From: Leucobacter sp. UCMA 4100
Lineage (GTDB): Bacteria; Actinomycetota; Actinomycetes; Actinomycetales; Microbacteriaceae
Direction: 5' to 3'
Assembly (NCBI RefSeq): GCF_027853335.1
Contig: NZ_JAFEUS010000002.1
Coordinates: 2,464,514 to 2,528,513, forward strand
DNA length: 64,000 bases
Part shown: positions 27,028 to 36,006 of the stretch, piece after piece
Position numbering within the stretch: the first letter of the stretch is position 1
Layout of the letters: every line of letters starts with the position of its first letter
Made by a program: the position numbers and the translations under genes
Notes under the pieces: generated by a model
What the model saw: the letters and a program-made list of their open reading frames with translations, nothing else
Told to the model about the DNA's origin: nothing
Database searches by the model: none

Positions 27028-27104
27028 TCTGGCGCATTGGTGTGTGCCTGGCCTGGTCGTACGCTGGTCGTGATCAACAACTCACACTCACTAGGGAGGT
27101 CATC

Positions 27105-28445
27105 ATGACTGAAATTCTTGGCGGACCATCACTGCCACAGGAGCGTAAGCTCGTCACCGCTATTCCTGGCCCGAAGTCGCAAGAACTGCTCGCTCGCAAG
27201 AACAGCGCAGTCGCAGCCGGCGTCGGCGTTGCCCTCCCGGTGTTCACCGTTGCCGCTGGCGACGGTGTCATGGTTGACGCCGATGGCAACTCGCTCATCG
27301 ACCTCGGTTCAGGCATCGCCGTGACCGGCGTTGGCAACTCAGCACCCCGCGTGGTGAAGGCAGTTCAGGACCAGGTTGCAAAGTTCACCCACACCTGCTT
27401 CACCGTGACCCCTTACGAGAGCTACGTGAAGGTAGCCGAGAAACTCAACGAGCTCATTCCCGGTGACTTCGAGAAGCGCTCAGCGCTCTTCAACTCGGGC
27501 GCAGAGGCTGTGGAGAACGCGATCAAGATCGCTCGCCACTACACGAAGAAGAACGGCATCGTCGTCTTCGACCACGCTTACCACGGCCGCACGAACCTCA
27601 CCATGGGCATGACCGCAAAGAACATGCCTTACAAAGACGGCTTTGGCCCCTTCAGCTCAGAGGTATACCGCGTACCCACCTCGTACCCCTTCCGCGACGA
27701 GCTCTCAGGCGCAGACGCGGCAGAGGTAGCCATCTCGCAGATCGAGAAGCAGGTTGGCGCAGCGAACCTCGCAGCGATCATCATCGAGCCCATCCAGGGC
27801 GAGGGCGGCTTCATCGAGCCCGCCGCAGGCTTCCTGCCCGCACTCCAGGAGTGGGCAACGGCCAACAACGTCGTCTTCATCCTCGATGAGGTGCAGACCG
27901 GCTTCGCTCGCACGGGCAAGATGTTCGCCGCTGAGTACTCAAATTTCGCAGCAGACATGGTAACCACCGCAAAGGGCATCGCTGGCGGCCTGCCACTCTC
28001 GGCAGTAACCGGCCGTGCAGAGATCATGGACTCGGCTCACGCAGGCGGACTCGGTGGCACCTACACCGGTAACCCCATCGCGTGTGAGGCAGCACTCGCA
28101 ACGATCGAGACCTACTTCGAAGACGGTCTGCTCGAGCGTGCACAGAAGATCGAAACGATCATCACCGACTTCTTCTCCGAGCTGCAGAAGACCGACGACC
28201 GCGTTGGCGACATTCGTGGCCGCGGTGCCATGATGGCCGTCGAGTTCGTCGAGTCAGGCTCAAAGAAGCCCAACGCTGCGCTCACCTCGCACATCGCGAA
28301 GTTCTGTGCCGACAACGGTGTGCTCACGCTCACCTGTGGCACCTACGGCAACGTGGTACGCTTCCTGCCAGCACTCACCATCTCAGACGAGCTTCTGCTC
28401 GAGGGCCTCGGTGTCATCGCAGAAGCAATGAAGGCAAGCGCGTAA
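27105..28445 (+). CDS. gabT: 4-aminobutyrate--2-oxoglutarate transaminase
   Basis: Class-III PLP aminotransferase of 446 residues. It moves the amino group of GABA to 2-oxoglutarate, giving succinate semialdehyde for GabD. Visible family points are NSGAEAVENAIKIAR, the cofactor-site DEVQTGFARTG and the PLP lysine in TTAKGIAGGLP. The ATG at 27105 follows a strong GGGAGG. Codon use is very uniform, with almost all C/G third positions, as expected for a well-expressed gene. The partner gabD follows after 27 bases. Confidence 0.92.
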   Translation: MTEILGGPSLPQERKLVTAIPGPKSQELLARKNSAVAAGVGVALPVFTVAAGDGVMVDADGNSLIDLGSGIAVTGVGNSAPRVVKAVQDQVAKFTHTCFTVTPYESYVKVAEKLNELIPGDFEKRSALFNSGAEAVENAIKIARHYTKKNGIVVFDHAYHGRTNLTMGMTAKNMPYKDGFGPFSSEVYRVPTSYPFRDELSGADAAEVAISQIEKQVGAANLAAIIIEPIQGEGGFIEPAAGFLPALQEWATANNVVFILDEVQTGFARTGKMFAAEYSNFAADMVTTAKGIAGGLPLSAVTGRAEIMDSAHAGGLGGTYTGNPIACEAALATIETYFEDGLLERAQKIETIITDFFSELQKTDDRVGDIRGRGAMMAVEFVESGSKKPNAALTSHIAKFCADNGVLTLTCGTYGNVVRFLPALTISDELLLEGLGVIAEAMKASA

Positions 28446-28472
28446 CCCGCGCTTCGAAGAAAGCAGATACCA

Positions 28473-29939
28473 ATGGCACTTACTGCACAAGAACAAGAGC
28501 TGCTGGGCCGCGTACAATCTGGCCTCAGCATCGCAGGCGAATGGCAAGACTCGGCATCGGGTCAGCTCATCGACGTCATCGACCCGGCAACGGGCGAGGT
28601 TATCAAGCAGATCGCTGACGCGACCGTTGAAGACGCGGTGCGCGCTCTCGACGCGGCTGTAGCAGTGCAGGCGGAGTGGGCGGCAACGCCAACCCGCGAG
28701 CGCTCGAACATTCTGCGTCGTGCGTTTGACCTGCTCATGGAGCGCAAGGAAGAGTTTGCGCTGCTCATGTCGATGGAGATGGGCAAGCCCATCGCCGAGG
28801 CACGTGGCGAGGTCGTGTACGGTGGCGAGTTCCTGCGCTGGTTCTCGGAAGAGGCCGTGCGCGTACAGGGCGATTACCGTAACAACCCCGAGGGCACCGG
28901 CACCATGATCGTGTCGCACATGCCCGTCGGCCCGTGCTACTTCATCACGCCATGGAACTTCCCGCTCGCAATGGCGACCCGCAAGATCGCTCCGGCACTC
29001 GCTGCCGGCTGCACCGTGGTCATCAAGCCGGCTCAGCTCACCCCGCTCACGACGATCTTCTTCGCGCAGCTGCTCGAAGAGGCTGGCGTTCCCGCCGGCG
29101 TCGTGAACGTCGTGCAGACCTCGAAGTCGAGCGCTCAGTCGAGCGCGCTGCTCTCAGACACCCGTCTGCGCAAGCTCTCGTTCACGGGTTCAACCCCCGT
29201 TGGCGTGAAGCTGCTCGAAGCAGCCGCTCAGAACGTGCTGCGCACCTCGATGGAGCTCGGCGGCAACGCCCCCTTCATCGTGTTTGAAGATGCCGACCTT
29301 GACCGTGCGGTCGAGGGAGCGATGGTCGCGAAGTTCCGTAACATCGGTCAGGCCTGCACCGCGGCAAACCGCTTCATCGTGCACGAGTCGCTCGCCGATG
29401 AGTTCGCATCGCGCGTCGCTGACCGCGTTAAGCAGCTCTCGGTTGGCCGTGGCGCTGAAGAGGGCTACGACATCGGCGCGCTCGTCGACGACAAGGCCGT
29501 GGCGAACACCGCGCGCCTCGTAGCCGATGCGGTCGATACCGGCGCAACTGTCGTTACCGGTGGCGAGATCATTGAGGGCCCCGGAAACTTCTTCCAGCCC
29601 ACCGTGGTCGACAACCTGTCACCGCAGTCGGCCATCATGCGTGAAGAGATCTTCGGGCCCCTGCTCGGCATTATTCGCTTCAGCAGCGAAGACGAGGCCG
29701 TTGAGATCGCGAACAACACCGAGTACGGTCTCATCAGCTACGTGTTCACCGAGAACATTCACCGCGGCCACCGCATGATCGAGAAGCTCGAGAGCGGCAT
29801 GATGGCGCTCAACACGGGCCTCGCATCAAATGCAGCGGCTCCGTTCGGCGGCATGAAGCAGTCGGGCATTGGCCGCGAGGGCGGCTTTGAGGGAATCCAG
29901 GAGTTCCTCTCGAAGAAGTACACCGTTCTTCCTCGCTAG
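28473..29939 (+). CDS. gabD: Succinate-semialdehyde dehydrogenase [NAD(P)+]
   Basis: 488-residue aldehyde dehydrogenase that oxidises succinate semialdehyde to succinate. PWNFPLAMATRKIAPALAAG marks the coenzyme region, FTGSTPVG the Rossmann turn, MELGGNAPF the general-base glutamate and GQACTAANRF the catalytic cysteine. The pairing with gabT makes a complete GABA shunt exit to the TCA cycle. A 19-bp hairpin terminator follows immediately. Confidence 0.93.
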   Translation: MALTAQEQELLGRVQSGLSIAGEWQDSASGQLIDVIDPATGEVIKQIADATVEDAVRALDAAVAVQAEWAATPTRERSNILRRAFDLLMERKEEFALLMSMEMGKPIAEARGEVVYGGEFLRWFSEEAVRVQGDYRNNPEGTGTMIVSHMPVGPCYFITPWNFPLAMATRKIAPALAAGCTVVIKPAQLTPLTTIFFAQLLEEAGVPAGVVNVVQTSKSSAQSSALLSDTRLRKLSFTGSTPVGVKLLEAAAQNVLRTSMELGGNAPFIVFEDADLDRAVEGAMVAKFRNIGQACTAANRFIVHESLADEFASRVADRVKQLSVGRGAEEGYDIGALVDDKAVANTARLVADAVDTGATVVTGGEIIEGPGNFFQPTVVDNLSPQSAIMREEIFGPLLGIIRFSSEDEAVEIANNTEYGLISYVFTENIHRGHRMIEKLESGMMALNTGLASNAAAPFGGMKQSGIGREGGFEGIQEFLSKKYTVLPR

Positions 29940-29960
29940 GTTTTTCCACTCCTTAGCCCA

Positions 29961-30004
29961 GGGCGCCGGTGTGAGTCATGAAAAAATGATTCACACCGGC
30001 GCCC
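29961..30004 (+). terminator. Hairpin terminator after gabD
   Basis: A 19-bp stem (29961-29979 with 29986-30004, one G-T pair) and a 6-base A-rich loop. The following bases are TTCTGCG, a weak T run. Confidence 0.75.
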
Positions 30005-30322
30005 TTCTGCGTGTAAGATGAAACCGGTGCCAGATATTGGCAGGGGGATGCAATGCGTATCATTCTGTCGACTCGCACTGAATAGTTACAACCCGCTTCT
30101 GCTCGAGAGAGTGCAGGCGGCTGAATGAATTGATACACCCATCTTTAGTGCTTTACCTTTCACCGGCTCTCGTTCCGCCGTGTTAGAGCGCATCGTCTGC
30201 GCTCCCGCCGAACGCTCGCTGAGGGTTGTCGCTCACACTCGTTTTTTAGACCCCGTGGCGACGCCGTCGGCTCGGTTTATCGGATCATCTGTGATCCACA
30301 ATAGTAAGTAAGGAATGACGAC
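30005..30322 (+). other. Long leader region before the cold-shock gene
   Basis: 318 bases without a sizeable gene. It contains TAAGAT (30014-30019) as a possible -10, a 10-codon ORF with a strong ribosome site (30053-30085), a 7-bp hairpin GAGCGCA/TGCGCTC near 30186-30204, and GGATCA/TGATCC near 30280-30296 just before the csp ribosome site. It may be a structured cold-shock 5' UTR. Confidence 0.5.
30053..30085 (+). CDS. Possible small ORF in csp leader
   Basis: ATG at 30053 encodes MRIILSTRTE and stops at TAG. AGGGGG lies 5 bases before the ATG, which is unusually good for this genome. No family was recognised. It could be a regulatory upstream ORF or chance. Confidence 0.3.
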   Translation: MRIILSTRTE

Positions 30323-30526
30323 ATGGCTACAGGCACCGTCAAATGGTTCAACTCTGAAAAAGGCTTCGGCTTCATTGCACCCGATGATGGTTCAGCCGAC
30401 GTGTTCGCACACTTCAGCGCGATCACGGGTTCGGGCTACCGCAGCCTCGAAGAGAACCAGAAGGTCGAGTTCGAGGTAGAGCAGGGCCCCAAGGGCCTTC
30501 AGGCAGCTTCGATTCGCGCACTCTAA
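30323..30526 (+). CDS. Cold-shock protein (CspA family)
   Basis: 67-residue single cold-shock domain that binds single-stranded RNA/DNA as a chaperone. RNP1 is [11 protein letters not shown] (about 13-23) and RNP2 is DVFAHFSAI (about 27-35). Full length for the family. AAGGAATG provides the ribosome site. A long upstream region and an excellent terminator frame it as a single-gene unit. Confidence 0.95.
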   Translation: MATGTVKWFNSEKGFGFIAPDDGSADVFAHFSAITGSGYRSLEENQKVEFEVEQGPKGLQAASIRAL

Positions 30527-30539
30527 AGCGTGACTGACC

Positions 30540-30588
30540 GCGCGGCGGGCAGCTGAGTAACCCTCAGTTGCCCGCCGCGCTGTTTTAT
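30540..30588 (+). terminator. Rho-independent terminator of the cold-shock gene
   Basis: An 18-bp GC-rich stem (30540-30557 with 30563-30580, one G-T pair), a 5-base loop and TGTTTTATTT. It also serves the convergent side before rsmD. Confidence 0.9.
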
Positions 30589-30604
30589 TTGTGGGGCATG
30601 GGCC

Positions 30605-31231
30605 TTAGCCCTCAGACCCTTCTGCATCGTTTTGCTCGCGGTCGCTTCGCTCGGCCCACCACAGCGTCGTCTCGCCGTACTTGCGCTCTTTGAAGAGCAC
30701 CAGGCCGCCTGGCCACTCTGGCTCGCCGTCACGGGTGCTTCGCTCGACCATGATGAGGCCATCGCGAGACACGAAGGGCGCGATTGCCGCGAGGTGCTCG
30801 GCGAGCAACCCCTGAGAAAAATCATATGGCGGATCGACGAACACCACGTCCCACACCCCGTCAGCAGCGCCCTCGAGTGATGGGGCCGCGCCGTCGAGAA
30901 ACGCGCGTGCGGTTTGCCGGTGAACCGTGAGCTGCGTGGCCGAGTCGCCGCCAAGAGCGGTCACGAGTCGATCGACGTTGCGTTGCACGATCTGCGCCGC
31001 CGGTGGGTGCTTCTCAACGAGCGCGACCGACGTTGCGCCGCGGCTCGCGGCCTCACAGCCGAGCGCGCCGCTGCCGGCGAAGAGGTCGAGCACCCGAACC
31101 CCGTCAACCATGTTCCAAGCCTCGAGCGCTGAAAAGATCGCCTCGCGCACGCGGTCACTCGTGGGCCGTGTGCCTGCTTGGGGCACGTCGAGCCTGAGCG
31201 AACCGGCCTTGCCAGAGATGATGCGAGTCAT
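30605..31231 (-). CDS. rsmD: 16S rRNA (guanine(966)-N(2))-methyltransferase
   Basis: 208-residue SAM-dependent methyltransferase acting on 16S rRNA G966. The N-terminal RIISGKAGSLRL, PTSDRVREAIFSAL, SAM motif LDLFAGSGALG and catalytic DPPYDF are all typical of RsmD. The ATG lies 6 bases after TACCAT (31238-31243, minus strand), so it is probably leaderless. It is divergent from recG with about 77 bases between starts. In many actinobacteria rsmD sits beside recG and coaD, as here. Confidence 0.92.
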   Translation of the reverse strand: MTRIISGKAGSLRLDVPQAGTRPTSDRVREAIFSALEAWNMVDGVRVLDLFAGSGALGCEAASRGATSVALVEKHPPAAQIVQRNVDRLVTALGGDSATQLTVHRQTARAFLDGAAPSLEGAADGVWDVVFVDPPYDFSQGLLAEHLAAIAPFVSRDGLIMVERSTRDGEPEWPGGLVLFKERKYGETTLWWAERSDREQNDAEGSEG

Positions 31232-31308
31232 ACAGGCATGGTACCGGCTCGTGGTGACAAAGCCGCGCGTGTCTCTCGGCGTCAGGGGTGGTCGGTATCA
31301 TCGTCTGT

Positions 31309-33603
31309 ATGCAACAGGTCACGCTCGACAGCCAGCTCTCAGAGCTTTTGCCGCCGAAGGAGGCGCAGGCCATTGAGCGCGCCTTCGGCTATTCGACCGT
31401 GGCTGATCTCGTGTTGCACTACCCGCGCCGCTATGACCCGAGAGGCGCGCTCACACCCATTCGCGGCTTGCCGGTTGGCGAGCACGTGACCGTCATCGCC
31501 GAGGTGGTGCAGGTGACCGAGCGGCGCATGCAACGGCGCAACGGTTCGATCATTGAGGCCACGATTACCGACGGTAAGGGCGAGATGAAGCTCACCTGGT
31601 TCAACCAAGCGTGGCGCAAAGAGGCGCTGGCCCCGGGCCAGCGAGGCCTCTTCTCGGGCAAGGTCACCGAGTACCGCTCGACGCTGCAGCTGGCGCACCC
31701 CGAGTACCAAATCTTTACCGAAGAGACGACCATCAGCGAAGACGAGGCTGAGCGTGAGGCGCTCGTCTCAAGCTGGCGTTCTGAGGTCGTGCCCATTTAC
31801 CCGGCCACCGGCAAAGTCTCGTCGTGGGACATCCAGCGGGCGATGGAACGGGTGCTGACGCTGTTGAGCGTGGTCGAAGATCCGCTGCCCGACGATATTC
31901 GCGCCGAGGCCGGCGCCCTCTTTGCTGCCCAGCACGGTGAGATGGAGGCTACCGCCGCCCCAATCGTCGATTTTGGCACCGCCATGCAGTGGCTCCACCG
32001 GCCGACAGACATGGGCGAGCAGCGCCTCGCGAAAGAGAGCATGCTGTTTCGTGAGGCCTTTGAACTGCAGCTCGGGCTGCTCGATGCGAAGCGTCGCGCT
32101 GGTTCCCAGAACACCGCGGCATGGCCGAAGCGGCCGGGCAAGATGCTCGAGGCTTTCGACGCCGCGCTCCCTTTTGCCCTGACCGACGACCAGGCCGCGG
32201 TAGGGCTTGCGATTGAGCAGGGGCTCGCACAGACCGAGCCAATGCACCGCTTGCTGCAGGGTGAGGTGGCCTCGGGTAAGACGCTCGTGGCGCTTCGCGC
32301 GATGCTGCAGGTTGCTGACGCCGGTGGCCAGTCAGCTCTCCTCGCGCCGACCGAGGTGCTTGCAAGCCAGCACCTGCGGTCGATCACCGAGACGCTCGGG
32401 CCCGAGCTCACCGAGGCGCTGCGGCCGACGCTGCTCACGGGACAGCTCTCGGTGCCAGAGAAACGGCGCGCGCTGCTCGACATCGTCTCGGGCAACGCCA
32501 AGATCGTGGTTGGCACCCACGCGCTCATGAGCGCCAACACCGAGTTTCACGACCTTGGCTTCATCGTCATCGACGAGCAACACCGCTTCGGGGTCGAGCA
32601 GCGAGACGCACTGCGCAAAAAGGGCAAGCGGCCGCCGCACGTGCTCGTGATGACGGCAACGCCGATTCCGCGAACCATCGCGCTGACCGCTTTCGGTGAC
32701 CTCGACGTTTCGACGATTCGGCAACTCCCGCGAGGTCGCATGCCGATCGTGACCCACGTTGTGCCGACCGACGAGCAGCCCCGGTGGGAACATCGCGCCT
32801 GGCAGCGCGCCGCAGAAGAGATCGAACGGGGTCGACAAATCTACGTCGTCTGCCCGGCCATCTCGCCGACCGAGCAAGAGACGGGCGCGCACCCGGCGGC
32901 CGGTGACACGGGGCAGGCAGGCGCGCCTGGATCAGCCGGCGGGCCGGGTTCGTCCAGCGGCCCCGGCGGGGGAGACGTTCGTGAGCAGCGGCCGCTCGCC
33001 AACGTCGAAGAGACCCTGGCAATGCTTGGCGGTGTGCCCGAGTTGCGTGGCGTGCGAATGGCGGCGCTCACCGGAGCGATGACTGCCGACGACAAAGACG
33101 CCGTAATGAAAGACTTTGCTGCGGGCAACATCGACTTGCTCGTCGCCACGACCGTGATCGAGGTCGGTGTGAACGTGCCAAACGCCTCGATGATGATCAT
33201 TCGTGACGCGCATCGCTTCGGCGTCTCGCAGCTGCACCAGCTGCGTGGTCGTGTGGGGCGAGGCGCACACGAGGGCCTCTGCCTGCTCGTGACCTACGCG
33301 CCTCAGGGCAGCTCGTCGCGCGAGCGCATTCAGGCCGTCGCCAGCACAAACGACGGCTTTGAGCTCGCCGAGTACGACCTGCAGGTGCGGCGCGAGGGTG
33401 ACCTGCTCGGAGCCCGCCAGTCGGGCACCGACACTGGCCTGCAACTCTTGCGCGTGCAAGAACACGGCGAAGTCATCGCGGGAGCGCGGGACATCGCCAC
33501 GAAGCTGCTTGACCGTGATCCCGAGCTCTCGAGCGTTCCCGCGCTTTCGGGGCTTATTCGTGCCGGTCGCGAAAACGACATCGAAAACCTGACAAAGTCC
33601 TAG
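31309..33603 (+). CDS. recG: ATP-dependent DNA helicase RecG
   Basis: 764-residue helicase that reverses stalled forks and branch-migrates Holliday junctions. The wedge (OB) domain comes first, then the helicase motifs: Walker A GEVASGKT, Walker B DEQHRFGV, MTATPIPRT (motif III), and QLRGRVGRG near the end. A Gly/Ala/Pro/Ser-rich insert of about 35 residues (near 526-560, DNA about 32883-32990) breaks the second RecA domain and is not part of the usual core. TATCAT ends 7 bases before the ATG, so the mRNA is probably leaderless. Confidence 0.94.
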   Translation: MQQVTLDSQLSELLPPKEAQAIERAFGYSTVADLVLHYPRRYDPRGALTPIRGLPVGEHVTVIAEVVQVTERRMQRRNGSIIEATITDGKGEMKLTWFNQAWRKEALAPGQRGLFSGKVTEYRSTLQLAHPEYQIFTEETTISEDEAEREALVSSWRSEVVPIYPATGKVSSWDIQRAMERVLTLLSVVEDPLPDDIRAEAGALFAAQHGEMEATAAPIVDFGTAMQWLHRPTDMGEQRLAKESMLFREAFELQLGLLDAKRRAGSQNTAAWPKRPGKMLEAFDAALPFALTDDQAAVGLAIEQGLAQTEPMHRLLQGEVASGKTLVALRAMLQVADAGGQSALLAPTEVLASQHLRSITETLGPELTEALRPTLLTGQLSVPEKRRALLDIVSGNAKIVVGTHALMSANTEFHDLGFIVIDEQHRFGVEQRDALRKKGKRPPHVLVMTATPIPRTIALTAFGDLDVSTIRQLPRGRMPIVTHVVPTDEQPRWEHRAWQRAAEEIERGRQIYVVCPAISPTEQETGAHPAAGDTGQAGAPGSAGGPGSSSGPGGGDVREQRPLANVEETLAMLGGVPELRGVRMAALTGAMTADDKDAVMKDFAAGNIDLLVATTVIEVGVNVPNASMMIIRDAHRFGVSQLHQLRGRVGRGAHEGLCLLVTYAPQGSSSRERIQAVASTNDGFELAEYDLQVRREGDLLGARQSGTDTGLQLLRVQEHGEVIAGARDIATKLLDRDPELSSVPALSGLIRAGRENDIENLTKS

Positions 33604-33666
33604 AGGGCTTGTGTAAAACACTGAAACCATATGCATCTTTCAGACGCGGCCCAGTACGCTAGAGGC

Positions 33667-34170
33667 ATGAGCAGGATCGCAGTAGTTCCAGGTTCCTTTG
33701 ACCCAGTGACGCACGGGCATCTCGACGTGATCCGTCGAGCCTCGGCCGTCTTTGACGAAGTTCATGTCGTTGTCGTTCACAACCCAGACAAAAACGCCAT
33801 GCTTCCCATTACCGAGCGCGTAAAACTCATTGAAGAGTCGGTCGCGGCAGACGAAGAGCTGCGTGGCCGCAACATCAAGGTGACCTCGTGGTCGATGGGC
33901 CTGCTCGTCGATTACTGCCTCGAGGTCGAAGCGAACGTACTCGTCAAGGGCATTCGCTCGCAGATCGACGTTTCGTACGAGACCCCCATGGTGATCATGA
34001 ACCGCTCGCTCGCCAACGTCGAGACCGTGTTCTTCCTCACGGAGCCGCAGCACGCACACGTCTCGAGCTCGCTCGTGCGCCAGGTCGCAGCCCTCGGCGG
34101 TGACGTGACCCCGTACGTGCCCGCGCCGGTGAAGGCAGCGCTCGACAAACTCCCGCGCCGCTCGCTCTAG
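33667..34170 (+). CDS. coaD: Phosphopantetheine adenylyltransferase
   Basis: 167-residue nucleotidyltransferase making dephospho-CoA from ATP and phosphopantetheine. [13 protein letters not shown] carries the HxGH ATP site near residue 17, and [17 protein letters not shown] carries the C-terminal SSS/R motif. The start at 33667 is set by alignment to the family and by TACGCT (33655-33660), which ends 6 bases upstream; the ORF opens earlier at 33631. Confidence 0.95.
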   Translation: MSRIAVVPGSFDPVTHGHLDVIRRASAVFDEVHVVVVHNPDKNAMLPITERVKLIEESVAADEELRGRNIKVTSWSMGLLVDYCLEVEANVLVKGIRSQIDVSYETPMVIMNRSLANVETVFFLTEPQHAHVSSSLVRQVAALGGDVTPYVPAPVKAALDKLPRRSL

Positions 34171-34410
34171 CGGCCCTGGGGCTCTGGCTCCCGCCTTCCC
34201 ATCAAATTGTTTGCACTTTTGCCCTCGAAACGCCCGTTTTTCGCCTGAAAGTGCAAACAATTTCGCGCAAGGCAGCCAGCCGCGGCTGCAAAGGCAACTA
34301 GTCATGGCAGCCCCGCAGGCCAGCCAACACAGCCACGGTAACCGCGGCAGACACCGCAAGCACCGCGTGGCGCGCGGCGGGCACCCAGACATGTCAGTTA
34401 CCCTTATTGT
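34171..34410. other. Intergenic region with palindromic element
   Basis: 240 bases between coaD and the DUF177 gene. It carries the second 60-bp palindrome (34204-34263) and a GC-rich stretch with GCAGCC/GGCTGC-type repeats. The leaderless promoter TACCCT of the next gene lies at 34399-34404. Confidence 0.6.
34204..34263. repeat. 60-bp palindromic intergenic element, copy 2
   Basis: AAATTGTTTGCACTTT (34204-34219) is perfectly complementary to AAAGTGCAAACAATTT (34248-34263), a 16-bp stem around 28 bases. Length and arms match copy 1 at 5193-5252; the centre matches best when reversed. It lies just after coaD. Confidence 0.8.
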
Positions 34411-34968
34411 GTGACTGAAACAAATCGCGTGTACCTCGAGAACGTTCGCGACCTCATGCACCGCCCAGGCGAGATGCGAGAGCGTGAGCGCGATGTCGTG
34501 ACCCCCGAGCACTTCGGAGAGGGGCTCGCCGTCGTGCCAGAGGGCGAGACGATCCACCTCGATATGCGACTCGAATCAGTACACGAGGGGATTCTTGCTA
34601 CCGTCGTCGCTGACATTCGCTATGTTGCCGAGTGTGGGCGCTGCCTCACGGAGTTTGCCGCCAAGGGAAAAGTCGATTTTACTGAGCTCTTCGCGTATAC
34701 TCCTACTGAGGCCGACGAGTACGGGGTTCACGGTGATCACGTGAATCTTGAACCCCCGCTCCGAGACGCGATAGTGCTTGCACTACCGTTTCAGCCTGTG
34801 TGTCGCCCCGATTGCTTGGGGTTGAACCCCGAAACGGGAGAAAAACGCACGGCTGAAGAAGTGGCTGATGCCGAGCAGATTATTGATCCGCGGTGGGCAG
34901 CACTCGCTGAGTTTCAGGCTGACCATGAACGTGTTGAGGGTGAAACCGCCCCCAACGAGAACAAGTAA
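34411..34968 (+). CDS. YceD/DUF177 family protein
   Basis: 185-residue protein of the DUF177 family, which sits before rpmF in most bacteria and is linked to 23S rRNA/50S assembly. A CGRCL motif near the middle and CRPDCLGLNPETG later are the usual cysteine features. GTG start, 6 bases after TACCCT, suggests a leaderless mRNA. The next gene, rpmF, starts 12 bases downstream, so the two are co-transcribed. The exact biochemical role is not established. Confidence 0.88.
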   Translation: MTETNRVYLENVRDLMHRPGEMRERERDVVTPEHFGEGLAVVPEGETIHLDMRLESVHEGILATVVADIRYVAECGRCLTEFAAKGKVDFTELFAYTPTEADEYGVHGDHVNLEPPLRDAIVLALPFQPVCRPDCLGLNPETGEKRTAEEVADAEQIIDPRWAALAEFQADHERVEGETAPNENK

Positions 34969-34980
34969 GAGGAAAACACT

Positions 34981-35184
34981 ATGGCTGTTCCCAAGCGCAG
35001 AATGTCGCGCTCAAACACCCGTCACCGCCGTTCGGCGTGGAAGGCTGAGGCACCGAAGCTCGTGAAGACCGTTGAAAACGGCCGCACGGTTTACAGCCTC
35101 CCTCACCGCGCACGTGCGGTTGAAGACGCACAGGGCAACGAGCTCTTCCTTGAGTACAAGGGCCGTCGCGTAGCTGACGCGTAA
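34981..35184 (+). CDS. rpmF: 50S ribosomal protein L32 (bL32)
   Basis: 67-residue ribosomal protein. The start [17 protein letters not shown] is the family signature. There is no zinc-binding cysteine set, so this is the Cys-free (C-minus) form. AAGAGGAAA lies just before the ATG. It is in the conserved DUF177-rpmF-rnc-mutM run. Confidence 0.96.
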   Translation: MAVPKRRMSRSNTRHRRSAWKAEAPKLVKTVENGRTVYSLPHRARAVEDAQGNELFLEYKGRRVADA

Positions 35185-35192
35185 GTCTTCAC

Positions 35193-36002
35193 ATGGCAGG
35201 GAACAATGACTTCCCGCCGATGAACACAAGAAAGCCGCAGGGCTCGCAAAGCGAACCAGGCGGCTTTCTTGCGTCATTCGGCGTTACAGTGCGGCCCGAG
35301 CTGCTCGATCTCGCGCTCACGCACCGTTCGTGGGCGTATGAGCACAAGGCCGCCCCGCACAACGAGCGGCTCGAGTTTCTCGGCGACTCGGTGCTGGGCC
35401 TCGCGGTGACCTCGCGGCTCTACACCGATTTTCCGGCGCTCACCGAGGGGCAGCTCACGATGCGTCGTGCTGCTATCGTCTCGAGTAACGCGCTCTCGGG
35501 CATTGCCCGCACGATCGGCCTCGGCGAGCACATCAAGCTGGGTCGCGGCGAGAAGCGCTCGGGCGGTCGCGAGAAAGACTCGATTCTCGCCGACACCGTC
35601 GAGGCAATTATCGGCGCCGTGTACCTCTCTGAGGGCCCCGCTGCCGCCGACCGCTTTGTGCGTGAGCTCACCGATCCACTCTTCGCAAACATTGAGCACC
35701 TCGTTGTGCTCTTTGACCCGAAGACCACGCTGCAAGAAGAGGCGGTCGCGCGCGGCGAGGGCTTCCCGTCGTACGCGGTTGAGGGCTCTGGCCCGAACCA
35801 CGAGCGCCTCTACACCGCGAAGGTCACCCTGGGCGGCTTTCACGGCGAGGGCACTGGAACGAACAAGAAGGCCGCCGAGCTTCTCGCGGCCCGCAGCGTG
35901 ATCGAGCAGTTGCGCGCGGCTGGCGATCTTCGCACGGTTGCGCAACACACGGCGGATCATTCCCAGGCCGAGCCCGACACCTCACCGCAGAAGGCCCGCT
36001 AG
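35193..36002 (+). CDS. rnc: Ribonuclease III
   Basis: Double-strand-specific endoribonuclease (269 residues) for rRNA maturation. The catalytic signature NERLEFLGDSVLGL lies near residues 62-75 and the second acidic site in DTVEAIIGAVYL. A double-stranded RNA-binding domain with GTGTNKKAAELLAARS is near the C-terminus. The ATG at 35193 is 8 bases after rpmF; an in-frame ATG at 35223 is an alternative. The C-terminal ~20 residues are variable. Confidence 0.93.
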   Translation: MAGNNDFPPMNTRKPQGSQSEPGGFLASFGVTVRPELLDLALTHRSWAYEHKAAPHNERLEFLGDSVLGLAVTSRLYTDFPALTEGQLTMRRAAIVSSNALSGIARTIGLGEHIKLGRGEKRSGGREKDSILADTVEAIIGAVYLSEGPAAADRFVRELTDPLFANIEHLVVLFDPKTTLQEEAVARGEGFPSYAVEGSGPNHERLYTAKVTLGGFHGEGTGTNKKAAELLAARSVIEQLRAAGDLRTVAQHTADHSQAEPDTSPQKAR

Positions 36003-36006
36003 CCCG

